A stretch of DNA of 64,000 nucleotides, taken from positions 682,001-746,000 of the forward strand of contig NZ_CP013862.1 of NCBI RefSeq assembly GCF_001307805.1. Direction: 5' to 3'. The DNA comes from Lentibacillus amyloliquefaciens. Lineage in GTDB: Bacteria > Bacillota > Bacilli > Bacillales > Amphibacillaceae. The notes below the pieces were generated by a model. It did not search any database, was not told where the DNA came from, and saw only the letters and a program-made list of their open reading frames with translations. The position numbers and the translations under genes were made by a program. Positions 33,941-43,867 of the stretch are shown piece by piece (position 1 is the stretch's first letter; every line of letters starts with the position of its first letter).

Positions 33941-34924
33941 ATGAGAATTAAAGCATCAATAGAAAAAGTTCCTGGAGGTATGATGGTAGTTCCGTTATTG
34001 CTTGCGGCAACACTTAATACCGTCGTTCCTGATTTACTTAGGATTGGCAATTTTACACAGGCATTATTTGTAGATGGAGCAAACACGCTAATCGCACTAT
34101 TCCTATTATGTACAGGGGCTCAGATTAACTTACGTAATGTTGGAGTTAGCCTTGGTAAAGGTGCAACATTGTTAGCGACGAAATGGGTAGTAGGTGCAAT
34201 CTTTGGTCTTATTGCATATATGTTAGCTGGAGATAGTGGGCTTTGGTTAGGTTTAGCACCAATTGCGATTATTGCTGCCATGACTAACAGTAATGGTGGT
34301 TTGTACGTAGCGCTTGTTGGTCAATATGGTGACAAAACAGACCGTGCAGCATACTCATTACTTGCGTTAAATGATGGTCCTTTCTTTACGATGGTAGCGT
34401 TGTCTATATTCGGTGCTATGGGATTTGTTGATGGGTTGTTTTCATTTGTATCATTTATCGCAGTGTTGCTACCTATCATTGTTGGTATGGTGTTAGGTAA
34501 TTTAGATGAAGAAATGAGAAAGTTCTTTGATAAAGGGAGTGCCATGCTAATTCCGTTCTTTGCCTTTGCGCTTGGTATGGGAATCGATTTTGGTGCAATT
34601 ATTGAAGGTGGATTGTCAGGTATTGTTCTTGGTTTAGCAACTGTATTCCTAACTGGTACTGCAGGATTCTTCATTTTTAAAGCATTTAAGTGGAACCCGA
34701 TTGCTGGTGCTGCAGAAGGCTCAACAGCAGGTAATGCAGTGGCAACACCTGCCGCGATTGCAGCTGCCAGTGCAAGCTTTGCTTCACATGTTGACCTTGC
34801 TACAGTTCAGGTTGCAGCATCTACTGTTACAACTGCTATTCTACTGCCGTTATATATCGGTTTTCTAGTGAAGCGGTTAGAGAAAAAAGGCGTAAAAGTA
34901 CCAGACGACTATGTTAATGAGTAA
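33941..34924 (+). CDS. KdgT-like 2-keto-3-deoxygluconate/acid-sugar permease
   Basis: 327-residue membrane protein with about 10 hydrophobic segments, in the KdgT family of proton-coupled sugar-acid carriers. Family stretches: KVPGGMMVVPLLLAATLNT, LLCTGAQINLRNVG, AAMTNSNGGLYVAL, SLLALNDGPFFTM and EGSTAGNAVATPAAIAAA. A GAGGGGG site precedes the ATG. It is the first gene of an operon with a DUF1537 kinase and PdxA2, so the imported sugar acid is more likely D-threonate or D-erythronate than KDG itself (inference). Confidence 0.85.
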   Translation: MRIKASIEKVPGGMMVVPLLLAATLNTVVPDLLRIGNFTQALFVDGANTLIALFLLCTGAQINLRNVGVSLGKGATLLATKWVVGAIFGLIAYMLAGDSGLWLGLAPIAIIAAMTNSNGGLYVALVGQYGDKTDRAAYSLLALNDGPFFTMVALSIFGAMGFVDGLFSFVSFIAVLLPIIVGMVLGNLDEEMRKFFDKGSAMLIPFFAFALGMGIDFGAIIEGGLSGIVLGLATVFLTGTAGFFIFKAFKWNPIAGAAEGSTAGNAVATPAAIAAASASFASHVDLATVQVAASTVTTAILLPLYIGFLVKRLEKKGVKVPDDYVNE

Positions 34925-34953
34925 TATAATTTGTTAATAAATGAGGAATCAAC

Positions 34954-36258
34954 ATGAAATACAATATAGGTATTATTGCAGATGATTTAACTGGCGCAAA
35001 TGATAGTGGTGTTCAGCTTACAGAAAAAGGTATAAATACTTCCGTTCTTTTTGACATCCCGGAAGGTCAAGATAACCTTGATAACGGAGTTGTGATCGAT
35101 ACGAATTCACGAGCGTTATCTAAGGAAAAAGCAGCTTTTAAGACGAAGCAAGCTGGTCAGTTTTTAAAACAAGCAGGTTATTCATCTATTTATAAAAAAA
35201 TGGATTCCACCCTGAGGGGACACATTGGAACTGAATTGCAGGCCCTTTATGATGTATTTAAACCGGAGTTTGTATTCATTGCACCGGCTTTTCCTCCACT
35301 TGGCAGAACAACGAAAGATGGTATACACTATGTCAATGGTGAAAAAATAGCTGAAACTGAAATATCAAACGATCCGAAGCATCCGGTAACGGAATCGTCT
35401 ATCCCTAAGCTTTTGGAAAAGGATATGGGACAACCGGTCGGATTGTTAAGTAAAGCAGATATTAATTTAGACTTAACCTCTTTTCGGGAAAAAATGAATA
35501 GCTTTAAAAAAAATAAGCTAAGCTATATTGTTTGTGATGCAGAAACACAGGATGATTTTAAAAAAGTTGTACAAAAAATGCTTATGGTATCAGAGTCTAT
35601 TGTTTGGGCAGGATCTGCTGGTCTTGCAGAAGTGCTTCCGGAAATACTTGGAATTAGTGAAAAGACAGATAAACGATTCTTTTTTAAATCTAATCATGTT
35701 ATGACAGTTTGCGGAAGCTTATCACAAGTAACTCAAAATCAAGTGCGTTATGCAATCAAACAGCCCAATATAACTGCTGTGGAATTGGATCCATTGCAAA
35801 TTTTTGGGAATGATTGGGAAAAATATAGACAGAATAATATTGTAGACTTGCTTGAAGGATTAGAAAATGGGAATGATCTTGTTTTATATGTTCCTTCTAA
35901 TAAAGAGGTAAGGGAACAAGTTATGGAAGTCGGAAAAAGCCTTAATTTAACAGGATACCAAATGGGAGAACGTATTTCCGGAGCGATTGGCGAAGTCGTG
36001 GCAGCAGTTGCTGAAACAAATAAAGACTTGAGTGGTTTTGTTCTAACAGGCGGGGATACAGCAAAAGATACCTCGAGTCACTTAGGTGGAATTGGCTTCC
36101 GTTTAATCAAGCAGGTTGAAGCAGGAATTCCATTGGGGACATTAATCGGTACAGATCTTGAATATACAGTTGTAACAAAAGCAGGAGCATTTGGAAAAGA
36201 AGCTTCGATTTATAATGCAATGCAAGAATTGAAGGGAGTTTATAATGATGGGGCATAA
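34954..36258 (+). CDS. dtnK: Four-carbon acid-sugar kinase (DUF1537 family)
   Basis: 434 residues. N-terminal domain starts IIADDLTGANDSGVQL, with KKMDSTLRGHIGTEL (substrate binding) and IAPAFPPLGRTT. The C-terminal nucleotide-binding domain has VCGSLSQVTQNQV, FVLTGGDTAKDTSSHLGGIG and EAGIPLGTLIG. Known DtnK/DenK enzymes phosphorylate D-threonate or D-erythronate at O4. With pdxA2 downstream, the pathway gives dihydroxyacetone phosphate plus CO2. D-threonate versus D-erythronate cannot be decided here. The stop overlaps the pdxA2 start by 14 bp. Confidence 0.85.
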   Translation: MKYNIGIIADDLTGANDSGVQLTEKGINTSVLFDIPEGQDNLDNGVVIDTNSRALSKEKAAFKTKQAGQFLKQAGYSSIYKKMDSTLRGHIGTELQALYDVFKPEFVFIAPAFPPLGRTTKDGIHYVNGEKIAETEISNDPKHPVTESSIPKLLEKDMGQPVGLLSKADINLDLTSFREKMNSFKKNKLSYIVCDAETQDDFKKVVQKMLMVSESIVWAGSAGLAEVLPEILGISEKTDKRFFFKSNHVMTVCGSLSQVTQNQVRYAIKQPNITAVELDPLQIFGNDWEKYRQNNIVDLLEGLENGNDLVLYVPSNKEVREQVMEVGKSLNLTGYQMGERISGAIGEVVAAVAETNKDLSGFVLTGGDTAKDTSSHLGGIGFRLIKQVEAGIPLGTLIGTDLEYTVVTKAGAFGKEASIYNAMQELKGVYNDGA

Positions 36259-37243
36259 ACCAATAGTAGGTATTACGATGGGGGACGCTTCTGGAGTAGG
36301 ACCGGAGATTATTGTGAAAAGTTTACAAAGTAAACATGTATATGAACAATCTCACCCGATTGTAATTGGTGATGCGAAAATCTTGAAGCGTGCTGCAGAA
36401 TTGCTAAGTACTGAATTAACGATAAAAGAAGTAGATAGTAACTCTGATTTCACAACACGTTTTGGAGAAATAGTTTGTTATGATCTTGATTTACTGCCAG
36501 AAGATTTGCCATTTGGTCAGGTTTCTTCGGAGGCTGGAAATGCAGCTTTTGAATATCTGAGAACTGCTATTGAACTCGCAAACAATGGTCGAATTGATGC
36601 AATTTGTACGGCTCCTTTAAACAAAGAAGCATTGCATAAAGGTGGACATATTTATCCGGGGCATACAGAAATTTTAGCTGAGTTAACAGGTACGAAAGAC
36701 TTTTCCATGATGCTTTCTTCACCTAAATTAAAGGTGATTCACGTAACCACTCATGTGGGTCTTATCGATGCTATAAATATGATTAATCCGGAACGGGTTC
36801 AAAAAGTTATACGTTTAGCACATGAAACACTTACTAATGCTGGAGTCAGTCAGCCGAAAATAGGTGTATGTGGGATTAACCCTCATGCCGGAGAAAATGG
36901 ATTATTCGGCAATGGAGAAGAAGAAGAGAAAATCATTCCGGCTATTGACCGCGTAACTGAAGAAGGACTAAATGTTGAAGGACCACTCCCGGCTGATACG
37001 TTATTCTTCCGTGCGCAACGTGGTGACTTTGATATTGTAATCGCAATGTATCACGATCAAGGTCATGGTCCAATTAAAGTTTTGGGACTTGAAGCTGGAG
37101 TGAATATTACAGTAGGTTTGCCAATCATCAGAACAAGTGTTGACCATGGGACGGCATTTGATATCGCAGGCACAGGCGTAGTAGATGAAAGAAGTATGCT
37201 AGAAGCCTTAAGACAAGCGACTGAATTAGCACCGGAGAAATAG
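36245..37243 (+). CDS. pdxA2: PdxA2: 4-phospho-threonate/erythronate dehydrogenase
   Basis: 332 residues of the PdxA family. GITMGDASGVGPEIIVKSL at the N-terminus; ICTAPLNKEALHKGG; the metal His of GHTEILAELT; VGVCGINPHAGENG-type block (IGVCGINPHAGENG here); IAMYHDQGHGPIK and TSVDHGTAFDIAGTG. It oxidises and decarboxylates 4-phospho-sugar acid to dihydroxyacetone phosphate. PdxA2, not biosynthetic PdxA, is indicated by pairing with the DUF1537 kinase. Translation is coupled to the kinase gene. ATG 36245 or 36248. Confidence 0.88.
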   Translation: MMGHKPIVGITMGDASGVGPEIIVKSLQSKHVYEQSHPIVIGDAKILKRAAELLSTELTIKEVDSNSDFTTRFGEIVCYDLDLLPEDLPFGQVSSEAGNAAFEYLRTAIELANNGRIDAICTAPLNKEALHKGGHIYPGHTEILAELTGTKDFSMMLSSPKLKVIHVTTHVGLIDAINMINPERVQKVIRLAHETLTNAGVSQPKIGVCGINPHAGENGLFGNGEEEEKIIPAIDRVTEEGLNVEGPLPADTLFFRAQRGDFDIVIAMYHDQGHGPIKVLGLEAGVNITVGLPIIRTSVDHGTAFDIAGTGVVDERSMLEALRQATELAPEK

Positions 37244-37310
37244 CAAGTTCTATCATTACCCCATTTATGTAATGTAATCATAAATAATCCTCATCTACAA
37301 GTATACTGCA

Positions 37311-37343
37311 CCCCAAAAATTAGAGTGAAAACTAATTTTTGGG
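37311..37343 (+). terminator. Hairpin terminator of the acid-sugar operon
   Basis: CCCCAAAAATTAG pairs with CTAATTTTTGGG around AGTGAAAA. The sequence ACTGCACCCCAAAAATTAGA resembles a terminal repeat of IS150-group elements, so it may be a solo IS end recruited as terminator. It can serve both directions. Confidence 0.6.
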
Positions 37344-37378
37344 ATGCTTATTTATTATTTCTTAATACAGGGAAAAAT

Positions 37379-38317
37379 TCATGGTAATGACTCACATACC
37401 CTCCCGTCATTATCACTGCCATCCAAACGATGTTGATCCGCCTCAGGCCCGCCGGCAGCTTCAAAGAACGCCTGTGCAGCCTGCTGTGTATCAAAATCGC
37501 TGCAATCCCGGTCCGGTCCATTCGGGGCATAGCCTGATACGGGTGATGAATCATCGGAATTGGAAGAATCCGATGTGGTATTATCCTCCGATTCACTCGA
37601 TTGAGAGGCAAAACCATCCGGTGTGACATAACCTTCGATACTCCAAATACCAATATCATTATTGCGTGCATTTACTTCTGCTTGCTGAAATGATTTCTGA
37701 TGGGTATACGGTGGGTCATAAACATATGCATAACGGGCTAATCCCTTTTTCAACAATCGTTTGTTGAAATTCTGGCCATCGTCCCAAATGTAGCCTAACA
37801 GGCGATCATAATGATCTCGTTTAGGCCCGTCAAATTCGATTTTGACGCTTTCGCCGGGTGTTAATGTGTCTTTGGCAAATTCGGAAGCCTCAGGTCCAAA
37901 TGGCTGAACGGGCTTGGAAGGGTGTACGGTCTCCGGTGTGTCCACCAACAGCAAACGCACGTCTTCAGTTGAACCATTGTACTTCACTTCGATTGTATCT
38001 CCGTCAACAACACGGGAGATGGTTGCTTTTTCAGCGTCCTCCGGCGCATTATTTTGCTGTGACGTTGATGTGCCAGACTCAGAATCATTGGAATTAGCAG
38101 CGCTTGCTTCCCGATCGGGCTTTTCTTCACCTTGTTTTGCTTCATCAGCCTTTTCTGTCGTTTCTTTATCATCCCTTTGGTGTGTTTGCTCTTCCTGCTG
38201 CGTACCATTAGCTGACTGAGAGCTGTCATCGGCACACCCCGCTATACCAAAACTAAAGAGCATAAGGATGAGAAGCGGTAAAATTCTTGTAGTGCGTGTC
38301 TTAACCTGTTTCGTCAA
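37379..38317 (-). CDS. Nuclease lipoprotein: thermonuclease (SNase) plus Excalibur domain
   Basis: About 312 residues from TTG 38317 with GGGAGG upstream. Lipoprotein signal with lipobox GIAGC, an acidic low-complexity linker (DKETTEKADEAKQGEEKPDR), an SNase domain (ISRVVDGDTIEV; catalytic Arg/Glu in RLLLVDTPET; YDRLLGYIW) and a C-terminal Excalibur Ca-binding motif (DCSDFDTQQAAQAFF, HRLDGSDNDGRVCE). It resembles Bacillus YncB-type secreted nucleases that degrade extracellular DNA. Complete. Confidence 0.9.
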   Translation of the reverse strand: MTKQVKTRTTRILPLLILMLFSFGIAGCADDSSQSANGTQQEEQTHQRDDKETTEKADEAKQGEEKPDREASAANSNDSESGTSTSQQNNAPEDAEKATISRVVDGDTIEVKYNGSTEDVRLLLVDTPETVHPSKPVQPFGPEASEFAKDTLTPGESVKIEFDGPKRDHYDRLLGYIWDDGQNFNKRLLKKGLARYAYVYDPPYTHQKSFQQAEVNARNNDIGIWSIEGYVTPDGFASQSSESEDNTTSDSSNSDDSSPVSGYAPNGPDRDCSDFDTQQAAQAFFEAAGGPEADQHRLDGSDNDGRVCESLP

Positions 38318-38522
38318 TTTAAAGTTGCCTCCCAACGACCTGAAGATAGTGTATCTTTATATTAATCTAATATTTGTCATTTGTTAACCATTCTGTCAAC
38401 ATTTCACCTTGAAGGTCCCATTGTTTTCGACCAAAGTACAACAGGGATTCTTTGGGAGAGAATAGACGATAGCAACTTAATATTATACAATCAAATTAAT
38501 ATGGTAAATAGGGGAGTCATTA

Positions 38523-38879
38523 ATGATGAATGATTATCTTATTTGGATAATCTTCAAAAGGTTTCATTGCGGGGGAACCCATCACCGCTTATTTAAGAGA
38601 ATAATTAAAGGCTTTGACCAGTTTCATGTCAGCACACCCTTCAATGCCAAACGAAAAGTGTTTAAACATTACCGCAGTGCTACGCAGTCAATGGTAAGAG
38701 AATTGAACGTCAATATTAAAGGTATTCGCGGTAGTATGGGAACAAAAGGATTCAGGCCAGTTTTTATGTGGGAAGGCGATACCCCTGTATTGTGTTTTAA
38801 AAGCCGGGAATGGGCTTTTCACTGGACGTCAACAGAATATGAAAAGAGAACAGGTTTTAAAGCCTCTTCTGTAGAGTAA
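38523..38879 (+). CDS. Hypothetical protein
   Basis: 118 residues, basic N-terminal half (FKRIIKGFDQFHVST, NAKRKVFKHYRS), C-terminal FMWEGDTPVLCFKSREWAFH. GGGGAG precedes ATG 38523 (ATG 38526 also possible). No domain recognised. It stands alone between a nuclease gene and a divergent hypothetical gene. Confidence 0.55.
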   Translation: MMNDYLIWIIFKRFHCGGTHHRLFKRIIKGFDQFHVSTPFNAKRKVFKHYRSATQSMVRELNVNIKGIRGSMGTKGFRPVFMWEGDTPVLCFKSREWAFHWTSTEYEKRTGFKASSVE

Positions 38880-39011
38880 AGGTTGCCAGAGGAAGTGTAG
38901 AAGAAGGAAAGTGAAAGCACGCCTGGCAACCCTTTATGCATTTGCTTGATAGATAAGGGATATAAATCATTAAAAGTAAGCGATTACAAACACGTGGTCA
39001 ACATTATAGAA

Positions 39012-39371
39012 TCAATCACCATTGTTTAGTTTGTTATTGATAAATGCGGTCATATGTTTGTTTAAGGGCTGAAGAGACTGGTATGATTTTGTGATCTTAT
39101 GAATGATTAAAGGACGAAATTCGATCTGCCATGGAAAACGACTTTTAATTTCGGGCAAGACATAGGTTATGTAGTCGTTAAAGGACCTGCAATTAGGGCT
39201 TTCATGCATATTCATAATAAACTTTATCTGCAGTTTGTGGTTATCGTTATAGATGTCATGCTCCAGTACATCAAATTTTTCAAATGCATCATTTAATCGG
39301 GATTGAACCAGGTTCATGGAAAATTTATCGGTTTTAAAATATAAGGTTGTTTCTCCAATTATTTGTAACAT
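39012..39371 (-). CDS. Hypothetical protein
   Basis: 119 residues from ATG 39371 (GGTGATAAC upstream). Sequence TTLYFKTDKFSMNLVQSRLN to EIKSRFPWQIEFRPLIIHK. Alternating hydrophobic strands suggest a small alpha/beta fold, but I recognise no family. Confidence 0.5.
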   Translation of the reverse strand: MLQIIGETTLYFKTDKFSMNLVQSRLNDAFEKFDVLEHDIYNDNHKLQIKFIMNMHESPNCRSFNDYITYVLPEIKSRFPWQIEFRPLIIHKITKSYQSLQPLNKHMTAFINNKLNNGD

Positions 39372-39506
39372 AGTTATCACCCGGTTAAATTATAGCATAA
39401 CTTTGGAATATATTGGTTAGTTTCGTGGGGATAAAACAGCAGTAAAGACAATACACAAAATTAAGCGACATATTCCCGATTTTTTCAAGAAGGTGAGGGT
39501 AATGTC

Positions 39507-41423
39507 ATGAACTCCCGGATGGTTGACATAATGAAGCTGCTCAAAGCGGCTGCTAATAACCCTGTGACAAGTCGGCAAATTTCTGCTGAAATGCAGATGA
39601 GTACAAAAACGATCAGGAACGATATTAAAGCGTTGAATGAGATACTGGTCGACTATGGAATCCATATTGATTCATACAGGGGAAAAGGTTATCGGCTAAG
39701 TATGAAGGAAGAAACGGCTGTTGAGCAATTTTTTCAGGAGTACACAGAAGGGGCATTGTCTCCACCCGCGGAACCAGAGGAGCGTATTATTTTTATAATG
39801 GAGAAACTTTTGCTTTCCTCTGAATATGTAAAAATGGAAGATTTGGCTACGAAGTTGTTTGTCAGTCGTTCAACTTTGCAAAGTGATTTGAAAGCAGTCC
39901 GTCATATATTAAAAGATTATCGCTTAGCTGTTGATCATAAACCTAATTATGGCATTAAAGTAACGGGGAAGGAAACGCAAATCCGGTTTTGCATCTCAGA
40001 ATATATATTTAACCAAAAACCAATACCATTGGAAGAACACTGGTTAAATTTATTGCCGTTTCAGGTTATGGAAATCATCAGGGAAAGCATTTTAAAACAT
40101 CTTCGAGCTGACCGCATTATCATTTCAGATAACAGTCTGCAAAATCTACTAACGCATATTGTGATTGCTTATAAACGGATTTGTGACAATCAAACGGTTC
40201 GGATGGTCAAAAGAGATTTTCATGAGATCAAAAATGAAAAGGATTTTTTAGTAGCACAGAAGATTTTGAATGATATAGAGCAGCATCTTGAGGTTCAGTT
40301 TTCTGAAAATGAAATTGCCTATCTATCCCTTCACTTAAAAGGAACAAAATTATCGTCCTCCGTTAATCAAAGCTATGACGTACATTCGCTTCTGGATCGT
40401 GAGACACAGGTCATTGTAGGCAAGATGGTTCAACGGATTGATCGCGAATATGGCCTGCGGCTGTCAGGTGATCAAGAACTTTTTAAAAATTTGAGTTTGC
40501 ATTTAGAACCGGCCATTACTCGATCTCGGTATCAAATGAACGTTCGCAACCCCATGCTTGGGGAAATCAGGATGAAGTATCCCCTGTCATTTGAAGCTGC
40601 CCTCACCGCAGCTGATGTAATCAATGAAAGACAGAACATCAAGGTGAATGAGGATGAAATTGGGTATATAGCACTTCATCTGGAAGCTGCTCAGGAAAGG
40701 GCAAAAAGTTCTGTTTTTGCGCGGAATCGTTGCCTGATTGTATGTGCGTCCGGGCTTGGTAGTGCACAGCTGCTTTTGTATAAGTTGAAAAACAAATTTG
40801 GGGCAAAGCTTGATATTATCGGAACGATTGAAAACTATAATTTAAACAATCAGTCCGCGGAAAATGTTGATTTCATTATAAGTACGATTCCAATTGAAAA
40901 GACGTTATCAGTTCCAATTATTAAAGTGAGCACAATTCTTGGAGACAATGATGTATCTGCTATTGAACACGTTTTAGACAAGCCATCAACAGACATGGAA
41001 AAATACATCATTCCCGAATATACTTTTCTCAATCGGGACTTTCAGACACCTGAATCGGTTATTCGTTTTTTGACAGAAACCCTCATCAAAGATGGAAAAG
41101 CCAATAAGGAGTATACGCGTTCTGTACTGGAAAGAGAAAATCTGGCGCCGACATGTTTCGGTAATCTGGTGGCGCTTCCACATCCGCTTGAACCTGGTAC
41201 GGAGAAAACGTTTTTAGCTATTGCCACGTTGAAAAGGCCAATCAAGTGGGCGGATAAGCTTGTTCAACTCGTAATATTGCTCAACGCAAACAAAGCAAAA
41301 AAAGAAGATTTAAAGCCCATGTTTCATTCATTGGGTAGATTGACCGATGACCAGCAGGTAGTATCCCGTTTATTGGATTGCAAAACGTTTGCAGAACTTT
41401 ATGAAACAATTATAACGTTTTAA
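39507..41423 (+). CDS. PRD-containing, PTS-controlled transcription activator (LicR/MtlR type)
   Basis: 638 residues. Domains in order: HTH_11 (TSRQISAEMQMSTKTIRNDI), a second HTH (MEDLATKLFVSRSTLQSDL), PRD1 and PRD2 (about 180-390; phosphorylatable His in IAYLSLHLKG and IGYIALHLEA), a GatB-like EIIB (CLIVCASGLGSAQLLLYKL) and a mannitol/fructose-type EIIA (SVIRFLTETLIKDG; His in ALPHPLEPG). Such regulators sense sugar flux through PTS phosphorylation and activate one sugar operon. The likely target is the EII/GH4 operon at 49.7 kb, now separated by about 8 kb of inserted genes. Confidence 0.88.
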   Translation: MNSRMVDIMKLLKAAANNPVTSRQISAEMQMSTKTIRNDIKALNEILVDYGIHIDSYRGKGYRLSMKEETAVEQFFQEYTEGALSPPAEPEERIIFIMEKLLLSSEYVKMEDLATKLFVSRSTLQSDLKAVRHILKDYRLAVDHKPNYGIKVTGKETQIRFCISEYIFNQKPIPLEEHWLNLLPFQVMEIIRESILKHLRADRIIISDNSLQNLLTHIVIAYKRICDNQTVRMVKRDFHEIKNEKDFLVAQKILNDIEQHLEVQFSENEIAYLSLHLKGTKLSSSVNQSYDVHSLLDRETQVIVGKMVQRIDREYGLRLSGDQELFKNLSLHLEPAITRSRYQMNVRNPMLGEIRMKYPLSFEAALTAADVINERQNIKVNEDEIGYIALHLEAAQERAKSSVFARNRCLIVCASGLGSAQLLLYKLKNKFGAKLDIIGTIENYNLNNQSAENVDFIISTIPIEKTLSVPIIKVSTILGDNDVSAIEHVLDKPSTDMEKYIIPEYTFLNRDFQTPESVIRFLTETLIKDGKANKEYTRSVLERENLAPTCFGNLVALPHPLEPGTEKTFLAIATLKRPIKWADKLVQLVILLNANKAKKEDLKPMFHSLGRLTDDQQVVSRLLDCKTFAELYETIITF

Positions 41424-41731
41424 CAATATTTATTATATTATCATTGCCTTAAAAGTGTATTGATAAAACGGGTCAAAACTGTTTATAGATCGCAGATGAA
41501 ATTCAGGTTTATTTAGAATACTAAAATTATATGCGGGATCGTTGTAATAGTAACTATTTTATTGTATTTTGTAATAATTTGTAACATAATAGAAATTGAA
41601 ATGTAAGTAGATCAATTTATTTGAAAAATATTAAAGAGGTAGTTGCATATTGGTTGAGATATTAGGACCATGTTGCTGGGGTTTTAAATGGTAAAGAAAC
41701 TAGATTTTTAAGGTGAAAGGAGTGTAAGAGT
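41424..41731 (+). other. AT-rich intergenic region before the PHP-ATPase gene
   Basis: Very AT-rich, with TTGTAATA-like repeats between 41542 and 41590 (TTGTAATAGTAAC, TTGTAATAATTTGTAAC). No gene. The repeats could be promoter or operator elements for the cassette. The AAAGGAG site of the next gene lies at the end. Confidence 0.4.
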
Positions 41732-43867
41732 GTGAAAATAGATTTACATTTACATACAAAAAAATGTAAGCAGGGCGACGGATCTAAAAGAAATATTGGT
41801 ACATCAGACTTTATAAAAAAGATGAGAGAAAATGACGTAGGAATATGTGCAATTACAAATCATAATCATTTTGATATAAGTGCCTATGAAAGAATAATTA
41901 ATGAAGATCCTGAATTAGTAGTATTTCCTGGCATTGAATTGGATGTGAAATATAGGGGTGAACAATATCATATAATTGTAATTTGTGAACCTCAAAAAAG
42001 AAAAATGTTCTATGAAACCTTTGATAATGAAGCGGATAGGGATTATGATGCCTTTTATCTTGAATATAATGACTTCATATACAATATTCAATGTTTCAAA
42101 CCAGAAGACATAATAGTAATACCGCATTTTCTTGATAAAGATAAAAAACGCTCTTTAAATGTAGAGGCAAAAGATAAACTTTCAAATGACCTAAAGGATT
42201 ATTTAATTATTTTAGAGGCAGGAAAATTACAAACGATGGGGGTAATAAATGCACATAATGAATTGTCATTAATCGGTAGCGATGTAAATGATTGGGATAA
42301 ATATAGCGAATCAGAGATACCTGACATTAAATTTAGAATAAGTTCATTTAAAATGTTTTATGAACTTGCCAGTGACACTGCTGTTTTTATAAACACCTAT
42401 TTGCAAGACACGTTTAAGCATTCGATACCCGTAGAGGTAGATAAAGAAAAACTTAATAATGATATAGAGATTTATGAAGATATAAATGTTATTTTTGGAG
42501 AGAAAGGTTCCGGAAAAACAATTTTACTGAAAAACTATTTATTTCCATATTTAAAAAATCAAGGATTGAGTATTTTTTTACATGAAGGTAAGGGATATAA
42601 TGATCAATACAATAAGATTTTGGATAATTTCAAGGAATCCGTCGTAATAAACGAAAAAATTTTAGGGGCTATAAAAAGGAATTTTGATTTTACTATCAAT
42701 TATAATGAAGATATCCCATTGGATTTTGTAACCCGTTTTAAAAAATACTATAACAATAATAGTGCCACTAAAAAGGCAGAAAAAATTAAAAAAATTGATT
42801 CCAAATTTAGCAATAATAATGTTAACACTTTTGAATCAATTTCATCAAATCTTGAAGAAAAACTTTCAAAAATTATTGATGTGAAACAGATTAACCAACA
42901 TGTTAGAAAAGAAGAGCAGGAAGAAAAATATTTACTTAACGAACAGTTAAACAATTTAGAATGCGACCTTATAGATTTGGCAGTTAAGGATTGTAAAAAA
43001 ATGTTCATTAGTAAAAATACTAATTCATTTTTAACGGTCCTCAAAAATTCGATACAAAAAAAGACTGGCAAAGTATCCAAGCCTAACAACATTGGTTTTG
43101 CTGGGTTAGTTTCAAATCGGTTAAGAAGAACGGAGGCCAATAATGATTTAAAGAAAAAGTTAAAGGAGGTACAAGATGAAAAAGTTCACAAACTAGGTTA
43201 CATACCGAATAAAGGAATTGCGTATTTAGTAACAAGTATAGAGGTTTTGCAACCTGATGAGAGCTATAATGAAAGAAAAATATTTGATAGAGATAAAATC
43301 AAAATAAACAGAAAAATAATGGAAAAAATTCATAACTTCGATATAAAGGACTTTAAGGAAATAAATGAGTACTTTGATTCGGATGAAAAAATAGTTCTTC
43401 CAGATGGGTTTTCCAATGAAATTATTAAGAAAAACAGTGTAGTAAAAATTGAAGGCAATGATAACTATCTTCCCTCGGAAGGTGAAAAAGCGATTATTAC
43501 AATAAGTGGCTTATTAGAAGATGATAATTATGATTGTTATTTGTTTGATGAAATTGAACGAGGATTAGGTCAAAAATATATAACAGATTATATTATCCCT
43601 AAACTCAGAGAGCAAAGGGATAAAGGAAAAACCATCATCATTTCAACACATAATTCCAATATCGCAATAAATACTTTACCTAGTCAAACTATATATTGTG
43701 ATTATAAAATTGATTCAACTAATATTTACTATTCAGGTAATCTATATACGAATCAACTTATTGGCATAGAAGAAAAAGATGAGTTGGTATGGAAAGAAAA
43801 AGCTTTGGTACATTTAGAAGGTAGCGAAGAAATGTTTGGAAAAAGGAGAAATATATATGGAGTCTAG
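41732..43867 (+). CDS. PHP-domain plus AAA/ABC-type ATPase fusion (candidate defence effector)
   Basis: 711 residues from GTG 41732 after AAAGGAG. The N-terminal PHP domain (1-about 190) carries metal ligands DLHLHT (D4, H6, H8), ITNHNHF (H44), FPGIELDV (E69), IPHFLDK (H132) and IGSDVNDW (D184). The C-terminal ATPase has Walker A FGEKGSGKT (256-263), an ABC-like signature LPSEGEKA (about 580), Walker B CYLFDEIERG (606-607) and switch STHNSN (His about 640); the middle is helical. PHP domains cut phosphoester bonds. Fused to SMC/Rad50-like ATPases they suggest a nucleic-acid-triggered nuclease. It is more AT-rich than its neighbours, in an IS-flanked island, with an overlapping small partner gene. 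Confidence 0.8.
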   Translation: MKIDLHLHTKKCKQGDGSKRNIGTSDFIKKMRENDVGICAITNHNHFDISAYERIINEDPELVVFPGIELDVKYRGEQYHIIVICEPQKRKMFYETFDNEADRDYDAFYLEYNDFIYNIQCFKPEDIIVIPHFLDKDKKRSLNVEAKDKLSNDLKDYLIILEAGKLQTMGVINAHNELSLIGSDVNDWDKYSESEIPDIKFRISSFKMFYELASDTAVFINTYLQDTFKHSIPVEVDKEKLNNDIEIYEDINVIFGEKGSGKTILLKNYLFPYLKNQGLSIFLHEGKGYNDQYNKILDNFKESVVINEKILGAIKRNFDFTINYNEDIPLDFVTRFKKYYNNNSATKKAEKIKKIDSKFSNNNVNTFESISSNLEEKLSKIIDVKQINQHVRKEEQEEKYLLNEQLNNLECDLIDLAVKDCKKMFISKNTNSFLTVLKNSIQKKTGKVSKPNNIGFAGLVSNRLRRTEANNDLKKKLKEVQDEKVHKLGYIPNKGIAYLVTSIEVLQPDESYNERKIFDRDKIKINRKIMEKIHNFDIKDFKEINEYFDSDEKIVLPDGFSNEIIKKNSVVKIEGNDNYLPSEGEKAIITISGLLEDDNYDCYLFDEIERGLGQKYITDYIIPKLREQRDKGKTIIISTHNSNIAINTLPSQTIYCDYKIDSTNIYYSGNLYTNQLIGIEEKDELVWKEKALVHLEGSEEMFGKRRNIYGV

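Noticed and set aside
37301..37345. Solo IS150-type end next to the acid-sugar operon
   Set aside because: ACTGCACCCCAAAAATTAGA resembles such an end, but no partner repeat or transposase debris was found, so it is annotated as a terminator only.
41542..41590. CRISPR-like repeats before the PHP-ATPase gene
   Set aside because: The TTGTAATA repeats are very short, irregular and AT-rich, with no spacers of constant length. No CRISPR array or cas gene is present in the window.
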